Made by a program: the position numbers and the translations under genes. Source: Streptococcus timonensis (lineage in GTDB: Bacteria > Bacillota > Bacilli > Lactobacillales > Streptococcaceae). Taken from it: a stretch of 64,000 nt of DNA. Positions within the stretch are counted from its first letter, which is position 1, and each line of letters begins with the position of its first letter. The notes beneath the pieces are model-generated. The model made no database searches, was not told the DNA's origin, and was given only the letters and a program-made list of their open reading frames with translations. Shown piece after piece: positions 42,539 to 50,397 of this stretch. The DNA is taken from NCBI RefSeq assembly GCF_900095845.1, contig NZ_FMIX01000004.1, positions 999,501 through 1,063,500 of the forward strand, in the 5' to 3' direction.

Positions 42539-43279
42539 TTATAGACTCATATGACCGAGGAAATAAGGCATTTGTTTGCGCCACCATTCCCAGTCATGGG
42601 CAACATCGTGCCCCCACTCTGCAAACCAGGCAGGAATTTGTTTTTGATCAAAAGCTTCTTTTAACTTGTAGTAAGAAGGCAGGCCATCCTGTTCCCAAGC
42701 ACCTAGTCCAGTACAAATCACAATCTCAGCCTGACGGTAACGATCGATAAACCAACCATCATTTTGATTCCAGATATAGTCTACTGGTGAATTTTGATAG
42801 ATAGCATCATCATTATAGTAGTCACCTACAAAAAAGCGTGCGTCATAGACACCACTAAGGGCAATTACCTTGGTAAAGACATCTGGATGCTGAAGGAAAA
42901 AGTTAAGTGCATGATAAGCTCCCATAGAGCAACCTGTTGTCATCATACCGTCAAACCAGCCTGTCTTGTGCTTGATAAAAGGAATAGCTTCTTCAATCAC
43001 ATATCGTTCATAGGCACGGTGCATCTCAGCTTGATCATGACTATTTTTCCAAGTCGCAAGCCAGCTCTCGCTATCGACACTTGAAAGGGTGAAGAACTGA
43101 ACACGGCCTTCCTCGATAAAGGACGCACAAGCATCAATCATGCCGAAGTCATAATATTCATTGTGGCTACCACCTGAAGAAGCAAAGACAACAACTGGGA
43201 TGCCTCCATGTCCGTATCGATTGACATACATTTCACGGTTAAGATGACCACTCCAGTGGCTAAGATGTTCAATATGCAT
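42539..43279 (-). CDS. Esterase-family alpha/beta hydrolase
   Basis: A 246-residue protein of the putative-esterase (esterase D) family. Nucleophile elbow GCSMGAYHALNF (Ser at about residue 117), acid in ICTGLGAWEQD and catalytic His in WGHDVAHDWEWW. The opening FASSGGSHNEYYDFG provides the oxyanion hole. It is followed by the ATP-grasp gene and preceded by a second esterase. The substrate is not evident. Confidence 0.82.
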   Translation of the reverse strand: MHIEHLSHWSGHLNREMYVNRYGHGGIPVVVFASSGGSHNEYYDFGMIDACASFIEEGRVQFFTLSSVDSESWLATWKNSHDQAEMHRAYERYVIEEAIPFIKHKTGWFDGMMTTGCSMGAYHALNFFLQHPDVFTKVIALSGVYDARFFVGDYYNDDAIYQNSPVDYIWNQNDGWFIDRYRQAEIVICTGLGAWEQDGLPSYYKLKEAFDQKQIPAWFAEWGHDVAHDWEWWRKQMPYFLGHMSL

Positions 43280-43300
43280 ATCCTGTCTCCTTTATACTAA

Positions 43301-44149
43301 TTACCAATTTTCTGCAAAAAAACGTAAGCAAGCTGGAAGATTTTCTGCCCATGGAATTTCATGGTGAATGGCTCCAGCCTGAACCTTGAGTGAGAGATTT
43401 TCCAACTGCACTCCTCCTGCTATCAAATCATGATAATAGCGAAGAGAAGAGTCAATATAGGCCTGCTTAATATTACCAGCCATAAGAGTCTTATCCGTGT
43501 CATCTGCTTCTTCCGTCCCAACATAGATAAAGACTCGCTGGTCAGATAATAGTTTTTTACGCTCCATATAGCGATCAAAGGCCTCTTGGTGAAGCCAGTT
43601 GGCTGATGAGAACACTCCCAAACACCCAATCTGATCCTGATACTCCAAGCCAATAAACTGGGTAATATTGCCGCCTAGAGAAGACCCAACCATAGCAGTG
43701 TGCTTGCGGTCTGATTTTGTACGATAGTTTTCATCGATAAAGGGTTTGACCACTTCCATGACAAACTCAGCATACTCGACTCCCTTACCACCAAACTGTT
43801 GACCGGGAATATTAGACTCTTGGAATTTCCATGCCGCGTACTCATTCATACGTCCTAAGCCATCATTATCAATGGCTACCACAATCATACGGCTGATATC
43901 TGGATTACGTTTAATGGTAGGAATAATCTTCCATGAATGACCGACATAGGATTCTTTACTGTAAAAGACATTCTGACCGTCATGGAAATAGACAACCGGA
44001 TAAGTTCGATCCGTGTCTTTCTCGTAGTTTTTCGGGAGGAGAACACGTACACGGCGCTCCTTGCCTGTGTATGGAACCTTGAGTTTATGCTCTCGCATTT
44101 TCAGGTAAAAGTAGGATTGATTCATTGTCAGAAAACTCTCTATATTCAA
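43301..44149 (-). CDS. Second esterase-family alpha/beta hydrolase
   Basis: A 282-residue protein of the esterase D family, with nucleophile elbow GSSLGGNITQF (Ser at about residue 153), YFHDGQNVF for the oxyanion hole, and His in AGAIHHEIPWAEN. The first about 30 residues have a sugar- or protein-binding-like strand pair. Together with the hydrolase at 42539 and the ATP-grasp enzyme it forms a three-gene minus-strand cluster. A function in hydrolysing an exported or imported ester is speculative. Confidence 0.82.
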   Translation of the reverse strand: MNIESFLTMNQSYFYLKMREHKLKVPYTGKERRVRVLLPKNYEKDTDRTYPVVYFHDGQNVFYSKESYVGHSWKIIPTIKRNPDISRMIVVAIDNDGLGRMNEYAAWKFQESNIPGQQFGGKGVEYAEFVMEVVKPFIDENYRTKSDRKHTAMVGSSLGGNITQFIGLEYQDQIGCLGVFSSANWLHQEAFDRYMERKKLLSDQRVFIYVGTEEADDTDKTLMAGNIKQAYIDSSLRYYHDLIAGGVQLENLSLKVQAGAIHHEIPWAENLPACLRFFAENW

Positions 44150-44180
44150 AATTTTACCTAATTATATCATAAAAATAGAA

Positions 44181-44228
44181 AAAAAGTCAGTTTCCGTCCA
44201 AATTTAGGACAATAAACTAACTTTTTTT
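44181..44228 (-). terminator. Terminator after thiI
   Basis: AAAAAGTCAGTTT and AAACTAACTTTTT pair with one mismatch and an inner GTCC/GGAC stem, followed by T on the minus strand, past the thiI stop at 44261. Confidence 0.7.
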
Positions 44229-44260
44229 ACTTATTTTATTTTTTCCTCTGGTTTTTCTGA

Positions 44261-45475
44261 TTAAAGGAGGTCATCAATTAACTCATCAACCGCATCTTTC
44301 TCAGCTTGAGGGGTAATTTCAGTAATCATAATTCCTGCTACTGCTCGCTCAACCAATCCTTCAACATCCATACGTGTTTCATACTGTTCAGCATTCTTAA
44401 TTTTAGGATTTGTTTTGGGACGATCAGGCGCAAAAATCGTACAGCAGTCTTCAAAAGGTTGGATAGAAATTTCAAAGGTATCAATTTCTTGTGCAATGTC
44501 AATGATTTCCAACTTATCCATAGTTACAACTGGTCGGATAATTGGTGTATTGGTTACGGCATTGATAGCCTGCATACTTTCTAGGGTTTGGCTTGCCACC
44601 TGACCAAGACTTTCACCATTGATGATGACCAAACCTTTTCTCACCTCACGGATACGATCGGTAATCCGCATCATAAAGCGGCGAGTCAGAGTCATGAGAT
44701 AAGCTTCTGGAGCCTTAGCCTTAATCTCTTCTTGAATCTCCGTGAATGGCACTTCGATAAACTGGATATTCCCACCGAACTTAGTCAATTTACGGGTTAA
44801 ATCCTGAGCTTTCTTAAGGGCACCTGGACTAGTATATGGTGGACTAGCAAAGTGAACAGCCTCGATATCTACTCCACGTTTTAGAGCTAGATATCCAGCA
44901 ACAGGTGAGTCAATCCCACCTGACAACATGAGCATACCTTTCCCAGAAGTTCCAACTGGCAACCCACCTGCTCCTCGAATGGTCTCATAAGAAAGATAAG
45001 CCGCCTCTTCACGAATCTCCACTTGCAGATTGATATCGGGATTTTTCATCTGGGCTTGTACATTTGGAATGGCATCAAAAACAGCACCACCAAGAACTTG
45101 GTTGAGTTCACGACTGTCCAGTTCAAAGTTGTGATCACTACGTTTGCTAGAAATCTTAAAGGTCATGCCTTCCTTATAGATGTCCTGAATAATCTCTTGG
45201 ACAGCAGATTTAAGAACTTCTACAGATTTTTCAACCTTATATACTGGAGAAAAGTTTTGAATCCCGAAAACCTGTTTGAGAGATTCAGCTACTGCTGCAT
45301 AGTCGGCTCCATTAAGATAAGCATGGGCACGGTCGCGATCAGCAGTTACCTTGACTTGAGGATAGATAGATAAAACATCTGAGATATTATTACGTAGTTT
45401 ATTGATGAAACGCATACGGTTTTTACCTTTGGTTGAAAGTTCCCCGTAGCGAATCATAATTTCTGAATATTGCAT
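44261..45475 (-). CDS. thiI: tRNA 4-thiouridine synthase ThiI
   Basis: A 404-residue protein that uses sulfur from a cysteine desulfurase to make 4-thiouridine in tRNA and in thiazole synthesis. N-terminal ferredoxin-like and THUMP domains (to about residue 170) are followed by the PP-loop [18 protein letters not shown]. There is no C-terminal rhodanese domain, typical of short Firmicute ThiI. The desulfurase gene is eight bases upstream. Start ATG 45475 with AGGAG. Confidence 0.95.
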   Translation of the reverse strand: MQYSEIMIRYGELSTKGKNRMRFINKLRNNISDVLSIYPQVKVTADRDRAHAYLNGADYAAVAESLKQVFGIQNFSPVYKVEKSVEVLKSAVQEIIQDIYKEGMTFKISSKRSDHNFELDSRELNQVLGGAVFDAIPNVQAQMKNPDINLQVEIREEAAYLSYETIRGAGGLPVGTSGKGMLMLSGGIDSPVAGYLALKRGVDIEAVHFASPPYTSPGALKKAQDLTRKLTKFGGNIQFIEVPFTEIQEEIKAKAPEAYLMTLTRRFMMRITDRIREVRKGLVIINGESLGQVASQTLESMQAINAVTNTPIIRPVVTMDKLEIIDIAQEIDTFEISIQPFEDCCTIFAPDRPKTNPKIKNAEQYETRMDVEGLVERAVAGIMITEITPQAEKDAVDELIDDLL

Positions 45476-45483
45476 GAATGCTC

Positions 45484-46626
45484 CTATCTTACTTTTCTAG
45501 TTTGATTGTAAATTAATTTTAGTTTGGTCAAAAATTTCTCAACTTGACTCATGTCATTTTCTAGGTCTAGGCTGACGCGTACTGCTGACTGAGCCTTATC
45601 TTTTTCAACACCCATGGCAATCAAGGTACCCGCAGGTTTTCCTGCCTTGGACGAGCAAGCAGAGGTTGTGGAAATGAAAATATCATAGTCTTCAAATGCA
45701 TGAACGATGACTTCACCACGGACACCCTTAATCCCAAAGGTCAGAATATGAGGAGCAAAATCTTCTTCTCCTGAGAAAACAAAAATATCTGGATAATCAA
45801 GAAGGGCTTGACGGATGACTGCCTTCATCTGACTTGTTTTGCTTGTAAACAAATCCAGTTTTTCCATGGCTAGACGCAGAGCCTTGGCTGTCGCAGCAAT
45901 ACCTGCTACATTCTCAGTAGTTGAACGATAGTCACGCTCTTGGCCACCACCAGTTAATAGGGGGGTGATTTTCTTGCCAGACTTGATATAGACAAATCCA
46001 ACACCACGAACTCCGTGGAATTTATGACTAGAGAAGGTCGCAAAATCCACTCGGTCAGTCAAATACTTTTCTGTCGGAATCTTAGCTAAAGCTTGAACCG
46101 CATCAACATGGAAGGAAATCGTTGGTTTATCTGCTAATAGTTCTGAGATAGCTTCAATAGGCTGGGTTGAGCCGATTTCATTGTTGACTGCCATAACAGA
46201 GACTAGCGTTGTATCAGGACGAAGTAGATTTTCTAAAGCAACTACATCTACAAATCCTTTTTCATCAACTGGTGCAAAATCCACCTCGAATTCTTGAGCC
46301 TGAAGCCAAAGAGCAGACTCCTTAACCGCTGGATGCTCAATTTCTGACACGATGATGTGTTTACCAAACTGAGCTTTTTCAAAAGCGACACCTTTGATAA
46401 CCCAGTTATCTCCTTCGGTACCACCAGAGGTAAAGAATACTTCTTCGCTTTTCTTACCAATTAAGTCTGCAATCTGCTGACGAGAAGCTTCTAAAATTCT
46501 GGTAGATTGGTCGCCCAATCGATGGAGACTGGAAGGATTTCCTATAATTTTTGAAGCAACTTGCATATAGGTCTCTAATGCTTCTGGGTAAGGCTTGGTC
46601 GTAGCTGAATTATCAAAGTAAATCAT
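45484..46626 (-). CDS. Cysteine desulfurase (NifS/IscS-type)
   Basis: A 380-residue PLP enzyme that moves sulfur from cysteine. The PLP lysine is in [13 protein letters not shown], the pyridoxal-contact Asp in [13 protein letters not shown], the catalytic Cys loop [11 protein letters not shown] (about residue 325). It is one of the dedicated desulfurases encoded next to thiI, so its partner is probably ThiI. It is not the Suf/Isc one for clusters, which would have a scaffold neighbour. Overlaps no other gene. Confidence 0.93.
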   Translation of the reverse strand: MIYFDNSATTKPYPEALETYMQVASKIIGNPSSLHRLGDQSTRILEASRQQIADLIGKKSEEVFFTSGGTEGDNWVIKGVAFEKAQFGKHIIVSEIEHPAVKESALWLQAQEFEVDFAPVDEKGFVDVVALENLLRPDTTLVSVMAVNNEIGSTQPIEAISELLADKPTISFHVDAVQALAKIPTEKYLTDRVDFATFSSHKFHGVRGVGFVYIKSGKKITPLLTGGGQERDYRSTTENVAGIAATAKALRLAMEKLDLFTSKTSQMKAVIRQALLDYPDIFVFSGEEDFAPHILTFGIKGVRGEVIVHAFEDYDIFISTTSACSSKAGKPAGTLIAMGVEKDKAQSAVRVSLDLENDMSQVEKFLTKLKLIYNQTRKVR

Positions 46627-46697
46627 GGTTTCTCACGCTTTCTAAAATCACTCCTTCTATTGTAACATGAAAGGAAGGTTGGAACAAGAAAGAAAAG

Positions 46698-46724
46698 GCC
46701 CTAAATTCTAGTAGAACTTAGGGC
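46698..46724 (-). terminator. Terminator after fbp
   Basis: GCCCTAA...TTAGGGC hairpin with a thirteen-position stem (one mismatch), followed by a short T-rich stretch on the minus strand, six bases past the fbp stop. Confidence 0.8.
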
Positions 46725-46729
46725 AAGTT

Positions 46730-48640
46730 TCAACAGTCATAAAACTCATGTAGCAAATCAAAAAGTTCTTGTTGTTGAGCCATCAGCATTTGTCCAATGC
46801 TAGTTGATTTAATCAAAGTGCGTTGCTCAACATTTTCAATAACTCTCTTCAAAGATGTTTGAGCAAAAGGATCTTCAACAACCTTTTGCGAGCCTTCAAA
46901 AGGCTGATGGGTTACCAATTGAAAACCGTAAGAATTATTCAGTAAGGAATATCCTGCTGTTCCTGTCTTCTTTTGATAAGCTTTACATAGACCTCCGTCA
47001 ATGACAAAGAGCAAACCACCACCACGAATAGGAGATTCTCCCTTCACAGTCTTAACTGGAGTATGGCCATTGACCATTCTAGACTCTTGAGAGAATAGTC
47101 CAAATTCTTCCAAAATAAGCTGGCAGACTTTCTCAGAAGTCCGATAAGAAAAATATGAATTTTCCACTTCTTTATGAGTGTCCTTATCTTCAATAAAATA
47201 GCGCTCTAAAGTTGTCATCTTATCTTTGCCAAAAAGTGGTGAAACTGCCCCTCTCCAACAATACCAAATTAAATCTGTTGAAAAATCATCTCCAATTTCC
47301 TTATTCTTTGCTGCTTGACGAATATGGTATTCAAAGAAATCCAACAATTCTCTTCCAGCATAACGAGACTGGTTAATAATTAGAGGCTTCAATTCTCCAG
47401 ACGGTTCAAGTGGTATACAACCATGAAAGAGTAAATGCTGGTTATAAATTTTATACATGGATCCTTTTTTCATTAACAGTTCTATATGCTTAGCCAGTTT
47501 AAGTGACCCTTGAAAGGAGGCTAGGAGACTGTCAACTGCCTGAGACTCCTCCAAACTCAATTCTGCTGGATTGGCTGGATTAATCGTTTGAAAGCAGGTA
47601 TTCGTAAGATTATATTTTTTTCCATCAATTGTCACACACTCTTTCAAATAATCAATATCATCCAGTTTAACCTGATCCTCCATTTGAAATTCTGGCCTTC
47701 TTTTTATCAGTTGAGTTTCCAGTTTAAATTGGATAATAGAAAGAGCCTGATGCACCTTTTCCAACTGTAAAATTTCTTCGCTTGTGAAATCATCCTCTCT
47801 ATTTCCCAAGATTGGCCTAAACTTGGGATTGGCCTTATAGGTCCTGTCAGCAAATAGTGTTAAGGACCGAAGATTTAAGCCGTAAGCTTTCTCGATATCC
47901 CATAAATATCCATAGCGAGCAGCAATACGTAGCGCATTTAACATACAGGCCTCTGAACCGAAAAAGCCTCCCATCCAAATAATGTCGTGATTCCCCCACT
48001 GAATATCCAAAGAATGGAATTGCAAGAGTTCATCCATAACTTGCGGACTACCAGCTCCTCTGTCATAAATATCGCCAACCACATGTAAATGGTCAATCAA
48101 TAAGCGACGAATACTGCTAGAAACACCAAGAATAAAGGGAATAGCTTCTCCTAGCTCGATGACATAGGAGAGGATATTTTCAAAATATGACTTTTTATCT
48201 GCTAAAGCTATATCACTGTATACCAATTCTTCGATGATATAAGCATACTGAGGTGGCAATGCCTTCCTAAGCTTTGACCGAGTGTACTTGGCAGCTGCAA
48301 AAGTCAGTAGAGTCAATAACTGAGGAATCGTTTCTTTGTACCAATCTCTGATTTTATCGTCTTGCTTCAAAACAAGTTCAGGATATGAAACCAGGGCTGA
48401 CAATCTGTTTTTATCATCTTGCGACAAGGAATCTCCAAAACAGTCATTAATCTTCTCATTAAGAATACCAGCACAACTTCTTAAAATATAGTCAAAGGCC
48501 GCAAATTCACCATGAATATCACTGATATATAGCTCTGTTCCCTTTGGAAGGTTTAAAATTGCTTCAAGGTTGGTCAGTTCTGTGATCACCTTTTGTCGAG
48601 AATCAAATTCTTTCAGTAAAATACGCTTATATTGCTCCAT
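46730..48640 (-). CDS. fbp: Fructose-1,6-bisphosphatase, class III
   Basis: A 636-residue enzyme of the Firmicute-type class III family, which converts fructose-1,6-bisphosphate to fructose-6-phosphate in gluconeogenesis. The metallophosphatase motifs are visible: DIHGEFAAFDYIL, GDIYDRGAGSP, WGNHDIIWMGGF and NGHTPVK. Size is normal for the class. It follows the PPDK regulatory-protein gene by 65 bases, and ccpN before that. Start ATG 48640 with GGAGG. Confidence 0.95.
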   Translation of the reverse strand: MEQYKRILLKEFDSRQKVITELTNLEAILNLPKGTELYISDIHGEFAAFDYILRSCAGILNEKINDCFGDSLSQDDKNRLSALVSYPELVLKQDDKIRDWYKETIPQLLTLLTFAAAKYTRSKLRKALPPQYAYIIEELVYSDIALADKKSYFENILSYVIELGEAIPFILGVSSSIRRLLIDHLHVVGDIYDRGAGSPQVMDELLQFHSLDIQWGNHDIIWMGGFFGSEACMLNALRIAARYGYLWDIEKAYGLNLRSLTLFADRTYKANPKFRPILGNREDDFTSEEILQLEKVHQALSIIQFKLETQLIKRRPEFQMEDQVKLDDIDYLKECVTIDGKKYNLTNTCFQTINPANPAELSLEESQAVDSLLASFQGSLKLAKHIELLMKKGSMYKIYNQHLLFHGCIPLEPSGELKPLIINQSRYAGRELLDFFEYHIRQAAKNKEIGDDFSTDLIWYCWRGAVSPLFGKDKMTTLERYFIEDKDTHKEVENSYFSYRTSEKVCQLILEEFGLFSQESRMVNGHTPVKTVKGESPIRGGGLLFVIDGGLCKAYQKKTGTAGYSLLNNSYGFQLVTHQPFEGSQKVVEDPFAQTSLKRVIENVEQRTLIKSTSIGQMLMAQQQELFDLLHEFYDC

Positions 48641-48687
48641 TTTTGACCTCCAGCACTATCCTTTTACGATAAATAATGCACTATTTA

Positions 48688-48713
48688 TTTTCTTAGTTCA
48701 TTTTCTTAGTTCA
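48688..48713. repeat. Tandem 13-base duplication at the end of the PPDK regulator gene
   Basis: The 13-base unit TTTTCTTAGTTCA occurs twice in tandem, with a partial third copy (TTTTCTT). It contains the TAA stop (48706-48708) of the regulatory protein, so the stop is duplicated 13 bases downstream. It is a likely slippage event with no effect on the protein. Confidence 0.85.
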
Positions 48714-49518
48714 TTTTCTTTAAATGCTCTTCGATTAAGAAAGCTGTTTCTTCAATTGATTTATCTGACATATTAATGACCCGAGCTCCATATTTTCTAA
48801 AGACCTTCTTAGAGTAGTCCAATTCCTGATAAATCTTTTCCAAATCTGTGTAATTAGTTTCCTGGGTTAAGCCCAAAGAATCTAAACGATTACTGCGAAT
48901 CTTAACCAATTTTTCCGGCTCACATACTAAACCAATTAGGCGCCGAGAATCAATTTTTTCCAAGACTTGAGGCAAGGGAACTTCTGGAATTAGAGGAAGG
49001 TTCGAAACCTTATATCCTTTATTTGCTAGATAAATACTGAGCGGTGTTTTAGACGTACGGGAAACCCCTAGCAGGACTATGTCAGATTCTAAAAATCCCA
49101 GCGGTGCTTTACCATCATCATATTTGACTGCAAACTCAATCGCTGAAATTTTATTAAAGTATTCGCTATCTAAACGGTGAAGGGTGCCAGGTACTTCTAT
49201 CGGATCCCTTCCTGTCTTTTCTTTGATAATTTCAAAAAACGGATGCATCAAATCCAAATAGGATAGCCCATGCATCAAGCTAAACTCCCTTGCTACCGAA
49301 GCTAGCTTGCCATCGACCAAGGTACTGATAACTAGGGCATCATCCTTGATGGCATCACGTAAAATATCCAACAATTCATCTTCCTTGTTGATAAAAGGGA
49401 AACGATAGCTATTATTAAAAATGATGTCTGGATATTGAGCTGTAACAGCGGATAGCAATTTTTGGGAAGTCCCACCCAAAGAATCTGAAATACTATAAAC
49501 AATCATTTCTTTTTTCAT
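48706..49518 (-). CDS. Pyruvate, phosphate dikinase regulatory protein (DUF299)
   Basis: A 270-residue bifunctional kinase/phosphorylase that inactivates and reactivates PPDK by ADP-dependent phosphorylation of a Thr next to the catalytic His. The family opening is present, SISDSLGGTSQKLLSAV, with the P-loop GVSRTSKTPLSIYLANKGYKVSNLPL (about residues 151-176). The target enzyme is encoded divergently across ccpN. The gene follows ccpN by two bases. Confidence 0.93.
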   Translation of the reverse strand: MKKEMIVYSISDSLGGTSQKLLSAVTAQYPDIIFNNSYRFPFINKEDELLDILRDAIKDDALVISTLVDGKLASVAREFSLMHGLSYLDLMHPFFEIIKEKTGRDPIEVPGTLHRLDSEYFNKISAIEFAVKYDDGKAPLGFLESDIVLLGVSRTSKTPLSIYLANKGYKVSNLPLIPEVPLPQVLEKIDSRRLIGLVCEPEKLVKIRSNRLDSLGLTQETNYTDLEKIYQELDYSKKVFRKYGARVINMSDKSIEETAFLIEEHLKKMN

Positions 49519-49520
49519 AT

Positions 49521-50159
49521 TTATTCCTCTTCTCTATTTACTTCAGTGCTTCGAGCTTGCTGAATAATGTAGTCCAACAAAGCTGTCTTTGTCACACTGC
49601 CTAAAATCTGACGTTCATTTTCTTGGTCGACTATCGGCAAGGAATCAATGGCGTAATCTTGAAGGAGTACAGCAGCTTCCAAAATATTCATATTTTTATG
49701 GCATGTTTTAATATGAGGCATTCTGGTCATGCAGACAGCAACCGGAGTACTGGCAATATTTGAATTGAGAGAAGCCCTCAGAAGATCTTTACGTGACATA
49801 ATTCCAAGAAGAAGCTTATCTTCATCGATGACATAAATAACGTCTGCATCGTACATAAAGAGAGTAATAATAGCATCCTGGATATAGGAATCACTGGTGA
49901 CCAAGACTGGTGAAGTCATAATATCTGCCACTTCTTTCCTAAAGGTATCAAAAAAGAAGACCGATTCTAAATCAGAGCCTGAATATGTATACCCAACTTT
50001 AGGAGTGGCCTTTAGGATTCCAACCAAGGTTAAGAAGGAAAGGTCCGATCGTAGAGTTGCTCGAGAAATATCTAGTAAGTCAGATATTTTCTCACCACTC
50101 AGAGGTTGCTGGTCTTTAACAATTTCTACAATCTTTTTTTGTCGTTCGCTTAATTTCAA
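49521..50159 (-). CDS. ccpN: CcpN-type repressor of gluconeogenic genes
   Basis: A 212-residue repressor: N-terminal winged helix-turn-helix (KLSERQKKIVEIVKDQQPLSGEKISDLLDISRATLRSDLSFL) and two CBS domains (VLVTSDSYIQDAIITLFMYDADVIYVID; NMNILEAAVLLQDYAIDSLPIVD), which sense nucleotides. I place the start at TTG 50159, with AAAGG ten bases upstream. This gives 212 residues, the length of Bacillus CcpN. The longer frame to 50216 would add 19 residues without a ribosome site. First gene of ccpN-regulatory protein-fbp. Confidence 0.88.
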   Translation of the reverse strand: MKLSERQKKIVEIVKDQQPLSGEKISDLLDISRATLRSDLSFLTLVGILKATPKVGYTYSGSDLESVFFFDTFRKEVADIMTSPVLVTSDSYIQDAIITLFMYDADVIYVIDEDKLLLGIMSRKDLLRASLNSNIASTPVAVCMTRMPHIKTCHKNMNILEAAVLLQDYAIDSLPIVDQENERQILGSVTKTALLDYIIQQARSTEVNREEE

Positions 50160-50320
50160 TTCACAGAAAACCTTTCTATATTCTATATAGGTTCCAAATA
50201 ACGATTGGAAGAACATGCTTATTTTTATTTTACTAAACCAATTTTAAAATAAGCATCATGTTTATTGAATATTATAGCAATTATTTGAAATATGTCAATC
50301 ATTACATGCAGTTTTTCCAT

Positions 50321-50376
50321 TTGACAAATATATATGATGTATAATACAATGGTTTTGTCTTTAATTGTGACACATA
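50321..50376 (+). promoter_or_regulatory. ppdK promoter with CcpN-like operators
   Basis: TTGACA (50321-50326) and TACAAT (50345-50350), 18 bases apart, make the ppdK promoter. TATGATGTATA (50333-50343), lying between those boxes, and TGTGACACATA (50366-50376), just downstream, each match ten of eleven positions of the Bacillus CcpN consensus TRTGHYATAYW as I recall it. Repression by CcpN is thus likely. Confidence 0.62.
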
Positions 50377-50397
50377 TTTAATATTTTGGAGGCGACT

